Shown: positions 31,407 through 42,803 of the stretch, in pieces
Numbering within the stretch: position 1 is the stretch's first letter
How the letters are laid out: each line of letters starts with the position of its first letter
Assembly (NCBI GenBank): GCA_963575745.1
Contig: CAUYUJ010000658.1
Location: forward strand, 548,501-612,500
Length of the DNA stretch: 64,000 bases
DNA from: Prorocentrum cordatum
Lineage: Eukaryota > Sar > Dinophyceae > Prorocentrales > Prorocentraceae
Direction: 5' to 3'
Translations under genes and position numbers: made by a program
The notes under the pieces: model-generated
The model's database searches: none
Seen by the model: the letters and a program-made list of their open reading frames with translations, nothing else
What the model was told of the DNA's origin: nothing

Positions 31407-34400
31407 GACCAGGTTGACGGTTCACCGCTGGCGCCAGTGCCTCGTAGAGCTCTTGGGCATCCATGAGCTGGAGGAATTTCGGCGCGGGGTGGAGCTGGTA
31501 CCTCGTAGAGCTCTTCGTTAGCGATGAGCTAGAGGAATTCCGGCGCGGGGTGGAGCTAGTTGGTCGACGCGACCAGAAAGGACAAAGTGGTAACTTTTGG
31601 GTGGTTTTGCGAATATTTGAAAGATATTTGGCCATTTATTTTGAGAAACCAGATTTTTCGCACCTGTAAACTCTAAGCGCACTTTTGCTATCGAAACACT
31701 TGGGGGAACTAACTTCATGTCGACATCAAAGTCATGAATTATGATTTCTCCGTGAAATGATTTCAGAAACTCTATCTTTCGATTCTAAGCACTCTTATGT
31801 GAAAGGAGCTCTACGAGGTTCCCGGCGGTGACCAGGTTGACGGTTCACCGCCGGCGCCAGTGGGCGCTACCAAGTTTCGAAAAGGGACGAGATCATGCTA
31901 TGTGCGGCCTGGCTCATCCGATTCTGGAGCTCTAACCATTCGTTTGGGCTGATAATTGCGCAGAGCGAGCTTTGGGTTCCCGGCGGTGACCAGGTTCACA
32001 TGCAGAGGTCTGAACTCGGTCTGCTACTCGAGCTAGATCCGCAAAACTATTCGTATCGCGCAGATAATCTCGACAGGGGCTGTCCTTTTTCTGTATTTAA
32101 CTCGAGCTCTAGGGGCGCTGCAGAGCTGATACGCACAGGAACTAATACAGAATAATCAGGCGCGTTCGTCTGTTGCATCCACAGGTCTGAAGTCGGTCTG
32201 CTACTCGAGCTAGGTCCGCGACACTATTTGTATTGTTCGAGTCGCCTTGAGAGGTGCTGTCCGGTTTCTGTACTCAACTCGAGCTTTAGAGCTGATACGC
32301 ACAGAAACCAATCGAGAATAATCAAGCGCGTTCGTCTGTTGCATCCAGAGGTCTGAACTCGGTCTGCTACTCGAGCTAGGTCCGCGAAACTATTCGTATT
32401 GTTCGAGTCGCCTTGAGAGGTGCTGTCGGTTTTCGCACGTAACTCGGGCTGTAGGAGAGCTAGAGAGCTCATGCGCAAAGAAACTGATTCGGTATCATCA
32501 GGCGCGTTCGTCTGTTGCATCCAGAGGTCTGATCTTGGTTTGCTACTCGGGCTATCCGCTCAGGCTGAAAAACTGTTTATTCTCTGCTGATTCTTTGGAC
32601 GTAATATATGGTCAGGAAGCTCCACGAGTCCCCCGCGGTAAGAAAGGTTGACGGTTTACCGCCGGCGCCCAGTTGTGGTAACTTTGGGTGGGTTTTGCAA
32701 TCTTTGTGCAAAAATGTAAAGTTCGTTTTGGGAACCGTTATTTTTCTCACCTGTAGTGGGTTCTGCGGCGTCCGCCAGTGAAATTCTCAGGTCCGTAGCT
32801 GCAATATTACTATCAAAGACTTGAGGGAACCGTCGGCCGTTTCGAGTATCTTGACACGCGTTGACGGTTTTCTGTACTGCTCAAGATTTACATACAGAGC
32901 TGCTTCTTACAGAGACCGATTCAGAATCATCAGGCGTGTTTGTCTGTTCCATCGAGAGGTCTGAACCCGCTCTGCTACTCGTAGAGCTCTTGGGCATCGA
33001 TGAGCTAGAGGAATTTCGGCGCGGGGTGCAGCTAGTTGGCCAACCCGGCTCCGATGGACCATGTGTGAACTTTGGGTCGGTTGGACGAACTTTGTGAGAG
33101 ATTTGAACATTCGTTTTGAGAACCGGTATTTTTCGCACCTGTAGTGGGTTATTCCGCGCTCGCCAGTCAAATTCTCAGGTCTGTAGGTGCAGTTTTACTA
33201 TCAAAACACTTGGCGGAACCGTCTTTGGATACAAACATAAAAACGTGATTTTTCTAGTTTTTTGGGTCTCGCTCCAGACTCTTCCTGCATGTGTACCGAG
33301 GAGCGCCATGCGAGAACAGAGCTCTACGAGGGTCCCGGCGGTGACCTGGTTGAGGCTGTAGCAGAGCTATAGAACTCGTGCGCACAGAAAACGATCCAGG
33401 AGCATCAGGGGCCTTCGGCTGTTCTATCGAGAGGTCCGAAATCGCTTGGACTGAAACACTATTCGTTCTCTGCATTTTTTCGACATTTTATATGGTCAGG
33501 AAGCTCTGCCAGTCCCCCGGGGGTAAGGAAGGTTGACAGTTTACCGCCGGCGCCCAGTTTGCTGACTTTTGGTCGGTTGAAAATAACACGTAGAGCTCCC
33601 CTGCAAGTTGTTGCTGGAAGCTTGAGAGTAATTCCGGGGCGCTGGAGAGCTAGTTGGCAAGAGAAATCTCGACGGACCTTTTGCTGACTTTTGGTCGTTT
33701 GAACATTCTATTCTCGAAACTCAACCATTCGTGAGAGCTCTAGTATTTCGTCCCGTGACATTCGATCTTATTCCCGCTCGCCATCTCGATCTCGGCTCGA
33801 TCGGGTACCTTTTACTGCCAAAAAGCGTCCAGGCGGGATCGGCCGTTTCGAGTCATATTGATACGCGCTGTCAGTATATTGGATTTAACTCGAGATACAG
33901 GACAGCTACACAGCTGGTAAGCAACCTTATCCATTCAGAATCATGAGGCGCGTTCGTTGCATCCAGAGGTCTGAACTCGTCTGCTAGCCGAACTAGGTCG
34001 GCAAACCTATTCGTATTATTCGAGTCATCTTGACAGGCACTCTCGATTTTTTGTACTTAACTCGAGCTATAGGTCAGCTACAGAGCTAATACTTGCAGAA
34101 AACGATTCAGAAACATTCGTCGCGTTTGTCTGTCGAATCCAGATCTCTGAACTCGGTCTGCTGCCCGATCTAGAATCGCGAAACTATTCGTATTGTTCGA
34201 GTCATCTTCAGAGATGTTGCCGGTTTTCTGCACTTAACTCGAGCTGTAGAAGGGCTACAGTGCAGGTGGTCACAGGAATCGATTTGAAGACATCAGGCGC
34301 GTCAGTCTGTCGATTCCAGAGCTTGGAACTCGGTCTGCTGCCCGAACTAGGTCCGCGAAACTGTTCGTGTTGTTCGAGTCATCCTGAGAGGTGCTCTCGG

Positions 34401-36343
34401 TTTTCTGCACTTAACTCGGGCTGCAGGGGGGCTGCAGGGCTGGTAATTACAGAAATCGATTCGGAGACATCAGACGCGTCCGCCTGTCGCATTCAGAGGT
34501 CTGAACTCGGTCTGATACTCGAGCTGGGTTTGCCAAACTATTCGTTTTGTTCGAGTCATCTCGAGAGGTGCTGTTTACGCACGTAACTCGGGCTGTAGGA
34601 GAGCTACAGAGCTCGTACAGAAAACAATCCAGAAGCATCGGGGGCGTCCGGCTCTTGCATCGAGAGGTCTCAAATCGCTTGGGCTGAAAAACTATGCGTT
34701 CTCTGCATTTTTTCGACATTAAATATTGTCAGGAAGCTCTACGAGTCCCCCGGCGGTAAGAAAGGTTGACGGTTTACCGCCGGCGCCCAGTTCGGGCGTA
34801 GGGTGGAGCTAGTTGGCCGACACGAGCTTAAGAGACAATGTGACGACTTGGGCTCGGTTTACCTCGTAGAGGTCTTCGGCAAAGAGCTCAGAGGAATTTG
34901 AGGGCAGGCTAGAGCTAGTTGGCCGGGCTGACCAAAAGAGACGATGTGGCAACCTTGGCTTTGCTTTTTTCACTTTATGCAAAATTTCGAAATTCGTTTT
35001 CAGAAGTCAGATTTTCATTTCCTGTAGTAAATCGTAGAGCTTCCCTTAGCAAGTTATTGCTGGAAGCTTAAGAGTAATTCCGGGGCGCTGGAGAGCTAGT
35101 TGGCAAGAAAAAGCTCGACGGACCTTTTGGTGACTTTTGGTCGGTTGACAATTTGGTTCTCGAAACCCAACCGTTCGTTAGAGCTCTAGTATTTTTTCCC
35201 GTCATATTCGATCTTATCCCCGCTCGCCATCTTCATCTCAGCTCGATCGGGTATCTTTTACTGCCAAAAAGCGTCCAGGCGGGATCGGCCGTTTCGAGTG
35301 ATCGTGACACGCGCTCTCGGTAAATTGCATTTAACTCGAGATACAGGACAGCTACAGAGCTGGTAAGCACACCTCATCGATTCAGAATGATGAGGCGCGT
35401 TTGTCTGTTGTATCCAGAGGTCTGAACTCGTTCGGCTAGCCGAGCTAGGTCCGCAAACCTATTCGTATTATTCGAGTTCTCTTGACAGGCGCTCTCGGTT
35501 TTCTGTACTTAACTCGAGCTATATGACAGCTACAGAGCTGATGCTTGCAGAAGCCAATCCAGCATCATCAGTCGCGTTCGTCTGTTGAATCCAGAGCTCT
35601 GAACTCGGTCTGCTGCCCGATCTAGAATCGCGAAACTATTCGTATTGTTCGAGTCATCTTGAGAGATGCTATCGGTTTTCTGTACTTAACTCGGGCTGTA
35701 GGGCGGCTACAGTGCTGGTAGTCACAGGAATCAATTTGGAGACATCAGGCGCGTCCGCCTGTCGAATCGAGAGCTCGAAACTCGGTCTGCTGCCCGAACT
35801 AGGTCCGCGAAACTATTCGTATTGTTCGAGTCATCCTGAGAGGTGCTGTCGGTACTCGGGCTGTAGGGGTACCGCAGGGCTGGTAATCACAGGAATCGAT
35901 TCGGAGACATCAGACGCGTCCGCCTGTCGCATTCAGAGGTCTAAACTCGGTCTGATACTCGAGCTAGGTTTGCCAAACTATTCGTATTGTTCGAGTCATC
36001 TTGAGAGGTGCTGTCGATTTACGCACGTAACTCGGGCTGTAGGAGAGCTACAGAGCTCGTACAGAAGACCATCCAGAAGCATCGGGGGCGTACGGCTGTT
36101 GCATCGAGAGGTCTGAAATCGCTTGGGCTGAAAACTATTCGTTCTCTGCAATTTTCCTTTCGACATTATTTATTGTCAGGAAGCTCTACGAGTCCCCCGT
36201 CGGTAAGAAAGGTTGACGGTTTACCGCCGGCGCCTAGTACCTCGTAGAGCTCTTCGGCATCGATGAGCTAGAGGAATTCCGGCGCGGGGTGGAGCTAGTT
36301 TGCCGACCCGACCAGAAAGGACAATGTGATAACTTTTGGGTGT

Positions 36344-36401
<58 letters not shown>

Positions 36402-38923
36402 CCGAAAATTTGAAAGATCTTTGACCGGTCATTTTGAGAAAGCAGATTCTTCGCACCTGTGAGCGACTATGAGGGCCTCTGCGTCTTAATATGAGCTCTC
36501 TAGGTGCAGTTTTACTATCGAAACACTTGGCGGAACTAACTTCATGTCGACATGACAAAAATCATGTTTTCTCTTTTTCGAGAAATGCTTCCAGAAGCCC
36601 TCTACTTCCATGCTGAGCACTCTTACGCGTGCAAGGAGCTCTACGAAGTTCCCGGCGGTGACCAGGTTGACGGTTCACCTCCGGCGCCAGTACCTCGTAG
36701 AGCTCTTCGGCAACGATGAGCTAGAGGAATTCGGGCGCGGGATGCAGCTAGTAGGCCGACCCGGCCCCGACGGACAATGTGTGAACTTTGGGTCGGTTGG
36801 GCGAACTTTGTGAGAGATTTGAACATTCGTTTTGAGAACCGGTATTTTTCGCACCTGTAACTCGTAGAGCTTCCCTTAGCTAGTTGCTGGAAGCTTAAGA
36901 GTAATTCTGGGGCGCTGGAGAGCTAGTTGGCAAGAACAATTTCGACTGACCTTTTGCTGACTTTTGGTCGGTTGAAAATTTTGTTCTCGAAATTCAACCA
37001 TTCGTTAGAACTCTAGTATTTTTTCCCGTGATATTCGATCTTATTCCCGCTCGCCATCTTGATCTCAGCTCGATCGGGTAGATATTACTGCCAAAATTTA
37101 TCCCGGTGGGATCGGCCGTTTCGAGTCATCTTGATGCGCGTTGACGGGTTTTTGTACTTAACTCGAGATATACCACAGCTAGAGAGCTGATTCTTACAGA
37201 AACCGATTCTGAATCATCAGGCGCGTCCACCTGTCGAATCCAGAGCTCGGAAATCGGTTTTCTGCCGGAGGTAGGTCCGCAAAACTATTCGTATTGTTCG
37301 AGTCATCTCGAAAGGGGCTGTCGGTTTTCTGCACTTACCTCGGGCTGCAGCGGGGCTACACAGCTGGTAATCAAAGGAATCGATTTAGAGACATGAGGTG
37401 CGTCTGCCTGTCGCATTCAGAGGTCTGAGCTCGGTCTGATACTCGAGCTAGGTTCGCGAAGCTAGTCATATTGTTCGAGTCATCTTGAGAGGTGCTGTTG
37501 ATTTTCGCACGTAACTCGGGCTGTAGGTGAGCTACAGAGCTCGTACGCACAGAAAGCGATCCAGAAGCATCAGGGGCGTTCGGCTGTTGCATCGAGAGGT
37601 CTGAAAGCGCTCGAACTGAAAAACTATTCGTTCTCTGCAATTCATTTCCAACATTATATATGGTCAGGAAGCTCTACGAGTCCCCTGGCGGTAAGGAAGG
37701 TTGACGGTTTACCGCCGGCGCCCAGTAGTGAGTAACTCGTAGAGCTTCCCTTAGCACGTTGTTGCTGGAAGCTTACGAGTAATTCCTGGGCGCTGGAGAG
37801 CTAGTTGTCAAGAAAAATCTCGACGGACCTTTTGCTGACTTTTGGGCGGTTGAAAATTTTGTTTTCGAAATTCAACCATTCGTTAGAGCACTAGTATTTT
37901 TTCCCGTGATATTGGATCTTATTCCCGCTCGCCATCTTGATCTCTCCCAAAAAGCGTCCGGGCGGGATCGGCCGTTTCGAGTCATCTTGATACGCGCTGT
38001 CAGTATATTGGACTTAACTCGAGAGATAGGACAGCTACACAGCTGGTAAGCACACCCTATCGATTCAGAATGATCAGGCGCGTTCGTATGTTGCATCTAG
38101 AGGTATGAATTCGGTTTGCTAGCCGAGCTAGGTCCGCAAACCGATTCGTATCATTCGAGTCATCTTGACAGGCGCTGTCCGTTTTCTGTACCAAACTCGA
38201 GCTATAGGACAGCTACCGAGCTGATACTCACAGAAAGCGATTCAGAATCATCAGTCGCGTTTGTCTGTTAATCCAGAGGTCTGCTACTCGAGCTAGATCC
38301 GCGAAACTATTCGTATTATAGAAGTGATCTTGAGACGTGCTGTCGGTTTTCTGCACTTATCTCGGGCTGTAGGGGGGCTACAGTGCTGGTGGTCACAGGA
38401 ATCGATTTGAAGACATCAGGTGCGTCCGCCTGTCGAATCCAGAGCTTGGAACTCGGTCTGTTACGTCCGCGAAATTATTCGTATTGTTCGAGTCATCCTG
38501 AGAGGTGCTCTCGGTTTTCTGCACTTAACTCGGGCTGTAGGGGGGCTGCAGGGCTGGTAATCACAGCAATCGATTCGGAGACATCAGAGGCGTCCGCCTG
38601 TCGCATTCAGAGGTCTGAACTCGGTCTGATACTCGAGCTGGGTTTGCCAAACTATTCGTTTTGTTCGAGTCATCTTGAGAGGTGCTGTCGATATACGCAC
38701 GTAACTCGGGCTGTAGGAGAGCTACAGAGCTCGTGCAGAAGACAATCCAGAAGCATCGGGGACGTTGGGCTGTTGCATCGAGAGGTCTGAAATCGCTTGG
38801 GCTGAAGAACTATTCGTTCTCTGCATTTTTCGACATTTTATATTGTCAGGAAGCTCTACGAGTCCCCCGGCGGTAAGAAAGGTTGACGGTTTACCGCCGG
38901 CGCCCAGTTATTCCGCGTTCGCC
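31407..38923 (+). repeat. Satellite array, block 5
   Basis: Positions 31417-36240 are the second tandem copy of 11631-16450. Beyond 36240 the array continues with unrelated spacing but the same unit types. Palindromic boxes lie near 31830, 31980 (left half), 32635, 33345 (left half), 34755, 36197, 36650, 37687 and 38870. There are no genes. It includes a long T run described separately. Confidence 0.9.
36346..36402. repeat. Homopolymer T run inside a satellite cassette
   Basis: About 57 consecutive T replace the short GGTTTTGCG segment found at the same place in sibling cassettes (for example 11818-11825). Flanking sequence (TTTTGGGTG before, AAAATTTGAAAGAT after) is otherwise normal for the cassette. 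Confidence 0.85.
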
Positions 38924-39452
38924 AGATTCTGGATCGATGAGGTGTGCTTACCAGCTCTGTAGCTGTCCTGTATCTCGAGTTAAGTCCAATATACCGAAGC
39001 GCGTATCAAGATGATTCGAAACGGCCGGTCCCGCCTGGACGGTTTTTGGCAGTAAAAGGTACCCAATCGAGCTGATATCAAGATGGCGAGCGGGAGTGAG
39101 ATCGAATATCACGGGAAAAAATACTTGGCACCGGCGGTAAACCGTCAACCTGGTCACCGCCGGGAACCTCGTAGAGCTCTTTCCACGAGTGAGAGTGCTC
39201 AGAGTCGAAGGAGAGAGCTTCTGGAGGTATTTCTTAAAAACATGAACATTCATCCTTTTCATGTCGACATAAAGTTGGTTCCCCCAAGTGTTTCGACAAT
39301 AAAAGAGCGCCTACAGAGCTCATATTAAGACGCAAAGGCCCTCACAGTCGTTTACAGGTTCGGAAAATCTGCTTTCTCAAAATAAATGGGCAAATATCTT
39401 TCAAATATTTGCAAAACCACCCAAAAGTTGCCACTTTGTCCTTTCAGATTTT
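38924..39452 (-). repeat. Inverted satellite segment
   Basis: These roughly 530 bases are the reverse complement of normal satellite: GAACCTCGTAGAGCTC, AAACCGTCAACCTGG and AACCGACC-type words all appear in minus orientation. The flanks (TTCCGCGTTCGCCAG on the left, ATTTTCAGGTCTGTAG on the right) are two halves of one plus-strand cassette, seen joined at 33151-33183. So an inverted piece is inserted into, or flipped inside, that cassette. Confidence 0.8.
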
Positions 39453-41605
39453 CAGGTCTGTAGCTGCAGTTGTACTATCAAAACACTTGGCGGAACCGTC
39501 TTTGGATACAAACATAAAAACGTGATGTTTCGAGTTTTTTTGGGTCTCGCTCCAGACTCTTCCTGCATGTGTACCGAGGAGCGCCGTTCGAGAGCGGAGC
39601 TCTACGAGGGTCCCGGCGGTAACCTGGTTGACGGTTTACCGCCGGTTCCCAGTAAGCTATTGCGCACCCCCTGGTAAATGTATCATGGCTCTAGGGGCAG
39701 TATTACTATGAAAACACTTGGAGGAACCGCCTTTGGATGATAATCGGAAAATCGTGATTTTTCGAGTTTCGGCTTTCGCTTCAGAAGCTTCCTTATGTGT
39801 TCCGAGGAGCGCAGTGCTAGAACAGAGCTCTACGAGGTGCCCGGCGGTAACCTGGTTGACGGTTTACCGCCGGTTCCCATTTCTATCTTTGTGTGAAATT
39901 TGAAAGTTCTTTTTAAGAACAGGTATTTTTTCCACATATAGCGGTCTATCTTTGTGTGAAATTTCAAAGTTCGTTTAAGAACAGGTATTTTCCCCACCTG
40001 TAGCGGGTTGTGCCGCGTCTGCCAGTTGAATTCTGGTCCGTAATCACCTGGCGCGTTCTTTTCTCGCATCGAGAGTCAGAACTCGGTCTGGCGCTTGAGC
40101 TAGGTCCACGGAAAGATGGAAAATGAAAGACAAATATTATCCGAGCTTTTTTCTTCACGCTCGAGAAAGCTTTTTCCGTGTGCTCGCAGCAGCGCCGCGC
40201 GAGAACAGAGCTCTACGAGGCCCCGGCGTTTACCTGGCAGTGTTAACTTTGGGTAGGTTTTTGAATCTTTCTGCAAAATTTGAAAATTCGTTTGGGAACC
40301 GGTATATTTCTCACCTGTAGTTGGTCATACCGCGTCTGCCAGTTAAATTCTCAGGTCCGCTGCAATATTACTATCAAAAGACTTGCTGGAACCGACAGAT
40401 GTTTCGAGTCATCTTGACACGCGTTGACGGCTTTCTGTACTTGTCTCGAGATTTAGGGCAGCTACAGAGCTGATACTTACAGAAACCGATTCAGAATCAT
40501 CCGGCTTGTTCGTCTGTCCCATCGCGAGCTCTGAACTGTGTCTGCTCCTCGAGTTAGGTCTGCAAACCTATTCGTATTCTTTGAGTCATTTTGACGAGTG
40601 CTGTCGGTTTTCTGTACTTAACTCACGATCGAGAATAGCTACAGGTTCGCACATGATAGGATTCTGTATCATTAGGCGCGTCCGTCTGTTGCATCGAGCG
40701 GTCTGAACCCGTCTTGCTACCCGAGCTGGGTCGGCAAAACTATTTGTATTCTTTAAGTTATCTTTGCAGGCGCTGTCGGGCTTCTGTACTTAACTGGCAC
40801 TATTCATATGAGACTGATTGAACTGAAGGCTTTTTTTTTTCTACTTACTTCGAGCTGCAGATGAGCTTGAGAGCTCTTTCGCACAGAAATCTTGAAGACA
40901 AATCTATGAATGTGTACCGGACCGGGCAACCCCGCACGAGAAAAGAGCTCTACGAGGCTCCCGGTGGCAAGCTGGTTGACGGTTTACCGCCGGCTCCCAG
41001 TTGGCGGACCCGACCTGACGAGACAGTGTGACGACTTGGGGTCGCTCTTTCAATCTTTATGCAACATTTGAATGTTCGTTTTGAGAATCGGTATTTTTCT
41101 CATCTGTAGTAAGTTATGCCGCGTCTACCAACTAAATCGAGCATCTTGACACGCCTTGACGGTTGTCTGTACTTCTCTCGAGATTTAAGAGAGCTACAGA
41201 GCTGCTACTTATTCAAACCGATTTAGAATCATCAGACGCGTTTGTTTGTTTCATCGAGAGGTCTGAACTGTCTGCTACTCCAGCTAGATCCAGGAAGCGA
41301 TTCTTATTACATGAGTGATCTTGATGGGTGCTGTCGGTTTCCCTTAACTGAAGATTTAGAAGGGCTACAGAGCTCGTACGCATATAAACCGATCCAGTAT
41401 CACCCGGCGCGTTCTTTTCACGCATCGAGAGGTCTGAACTCGGTCTGGCACTCGAGCTAGGTCCACGAAGCGAAGATGCAAAATGAATAAACATATTTTT
41501 CGAGCTTTTTTCTGCACGCTTAAGACAGCTTTTTTTCGTATGCTCCGAGCAGCGCCGCGCGAGAACAGAGCTCTACGAGGCTCCCGGCGGTTACCTGGTT
41601 GACGG
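39453..41605 (+). repeat. Satellite array, block 6 (diverged right end)
   Basis: The array continues with more diverged cassettes. Boxes near 39620, 39845, 40965 and 41583 mostly have the TAA/TTA arms. Units contain AGGTATTTTTCCCACCTGTAG-like words and GAGCTCTACGAGG. The array ends abruptly inside the right arm of the last box (TTGACGGTTTACC, then CGTCAAC), after which the sequence is unrelated. No gene is seen. Confidence 0.85.
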
Positions 41606-42237
41606 TTTACCCGTCAACTTCCCATACAGGGACGACGTGTTCAACTTTGTCACTCCCCCAGGCACCATCCGTTCCCTGGAGGCACGCCCTCCCCAACAGA
41701 TGAGACGGGCCTGCCAGTGGCGCGAGGGCGGCCGAAGGGCTCCCGGAAAGAGACGTCTCCGGCCTCGCCATCGCCACCAACCCCCCGCCTTGGAGCAGAC
41801 ACCAGCTGTTGGTCTCTTCACCGGCCAAGTGGGACCCTTCGCCGGCCAGATGGGACCCTTCGCCGGCTGATCCGTTCACCGGCTGATTGTGTGTTTCACC
41901 GGCTACGTCTTTCAATTGAAAGTTGATTGTAGTGCTCACGTGTACGCCACCAAGAACGAGTGTGGAGTGCTAATGTTATGCCGGGCATGTCCCTCTACAG
42001 CCCTCCCAGAAGATCTACCCCTCAGAACTTGTTTTGGAGTTGTTCAAAAGTTGAAACCATGTTTTCCGTATAAGTAAGATTTGAGTTGTTTTGAAGTAGT
42101 ATATGTTTTCGCACACGCACCGCGTCCAACACAATGCTTGTTGTCTTCACTTTGCGCAAAAATCCACAGCCATGATTGCACCATCTGTTCAATATCGGGA
42201 CAGGCACGTGCTCGCGACCATTGTAGGCTATATGGGG
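41606..42237. other. Array-edge unique sequence, no supported gene
   Basis: From 41606 the composition changes to GC-rich unique sequence. Around 41818-41905 there is a short imperfect repeat of GGGACCCTTCGCCGGC and TTCACCGGCTGA. Open frames on both strands have biased composition and no recognisable domain, so none is called. Confidence 0.5.
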
Positions 42238-42803
42238 CCAGTATCGGCTGTCTCGGGGCCACCATAGGCTGTCTCGGGGCCATCATAGGCTGTCTTGGGG
42301 CCGTCATAGGCTGTCTTGGGGCCGTCTTGGGGCCATAATAGGCTGTCTCGGGGCCATCATAGGCTGTCTTGGGGCCATCATAGGCTGTCTTGGGGCCATC
42401 ATAGGCTGTCTTGGGGCCATCATAGGCTGTCTTGGGGCCATCATAGGCTGTCTTGGGGCCGCCATAGGCTGTCTCGGGGCCATCATAGGCTGTCTTGGGG
42501 CCATCATAGGCTGTCTCGGGGCCATCATAGGCTGTCTTGGGGCCATCATAGGCTTTCTTGGGGCCGTATTGGGGCCATCATAGGCTGTCTTGGGGCCATC
42601 ATAGGCTGTTTTGGGGCCATCATAGGCTGTATTGGGGCCATCATAGGCTGTCTTGGGGCCATCATAGGCTGTCTCGGGGCCATCATAGGCTGTCTTGGGG
42701 CCATCATAGGCTGTCTTGGGGCCATCATAGGCTGTCTCGGGGCCATCATAGGTTGTCTTGGGGCCATCATAGGCTGTCTCGGGGCCATCATAGGCCTTCT
42801 TGG
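42238..42803. repeat. 21 bp minisatellite, about 27 copies
   Basis: The unit AGGCTGTCTTGGGGCCATCAT is repeated head to tail with single-base variants (CTCGG for CTTGG, GTC or GCC for ATC) and two interruptions near 42320 and 42565. Because 21 is a multiple of three, all frames stay open on both strands: one minus-strand reading gives MAPRQPM repeats and one plus-strand reading gives GHHRLSW repeats. I treat these as artefacts, not proteins. Confidence 0.9.

Noticed and set aside
1-41605. tRNA, 5S rRNA or snRNA genes hidden in the tandem units
   Set aside because: No cloverleaf, 5S internal control region or Sm-site arrangement could be found by eye; only an isolated B-box-like word is present.
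42238-42803. Possible CRISPR-like array
   Set aside because: The units are contiguous 21 bp repeats with no unique spacers.
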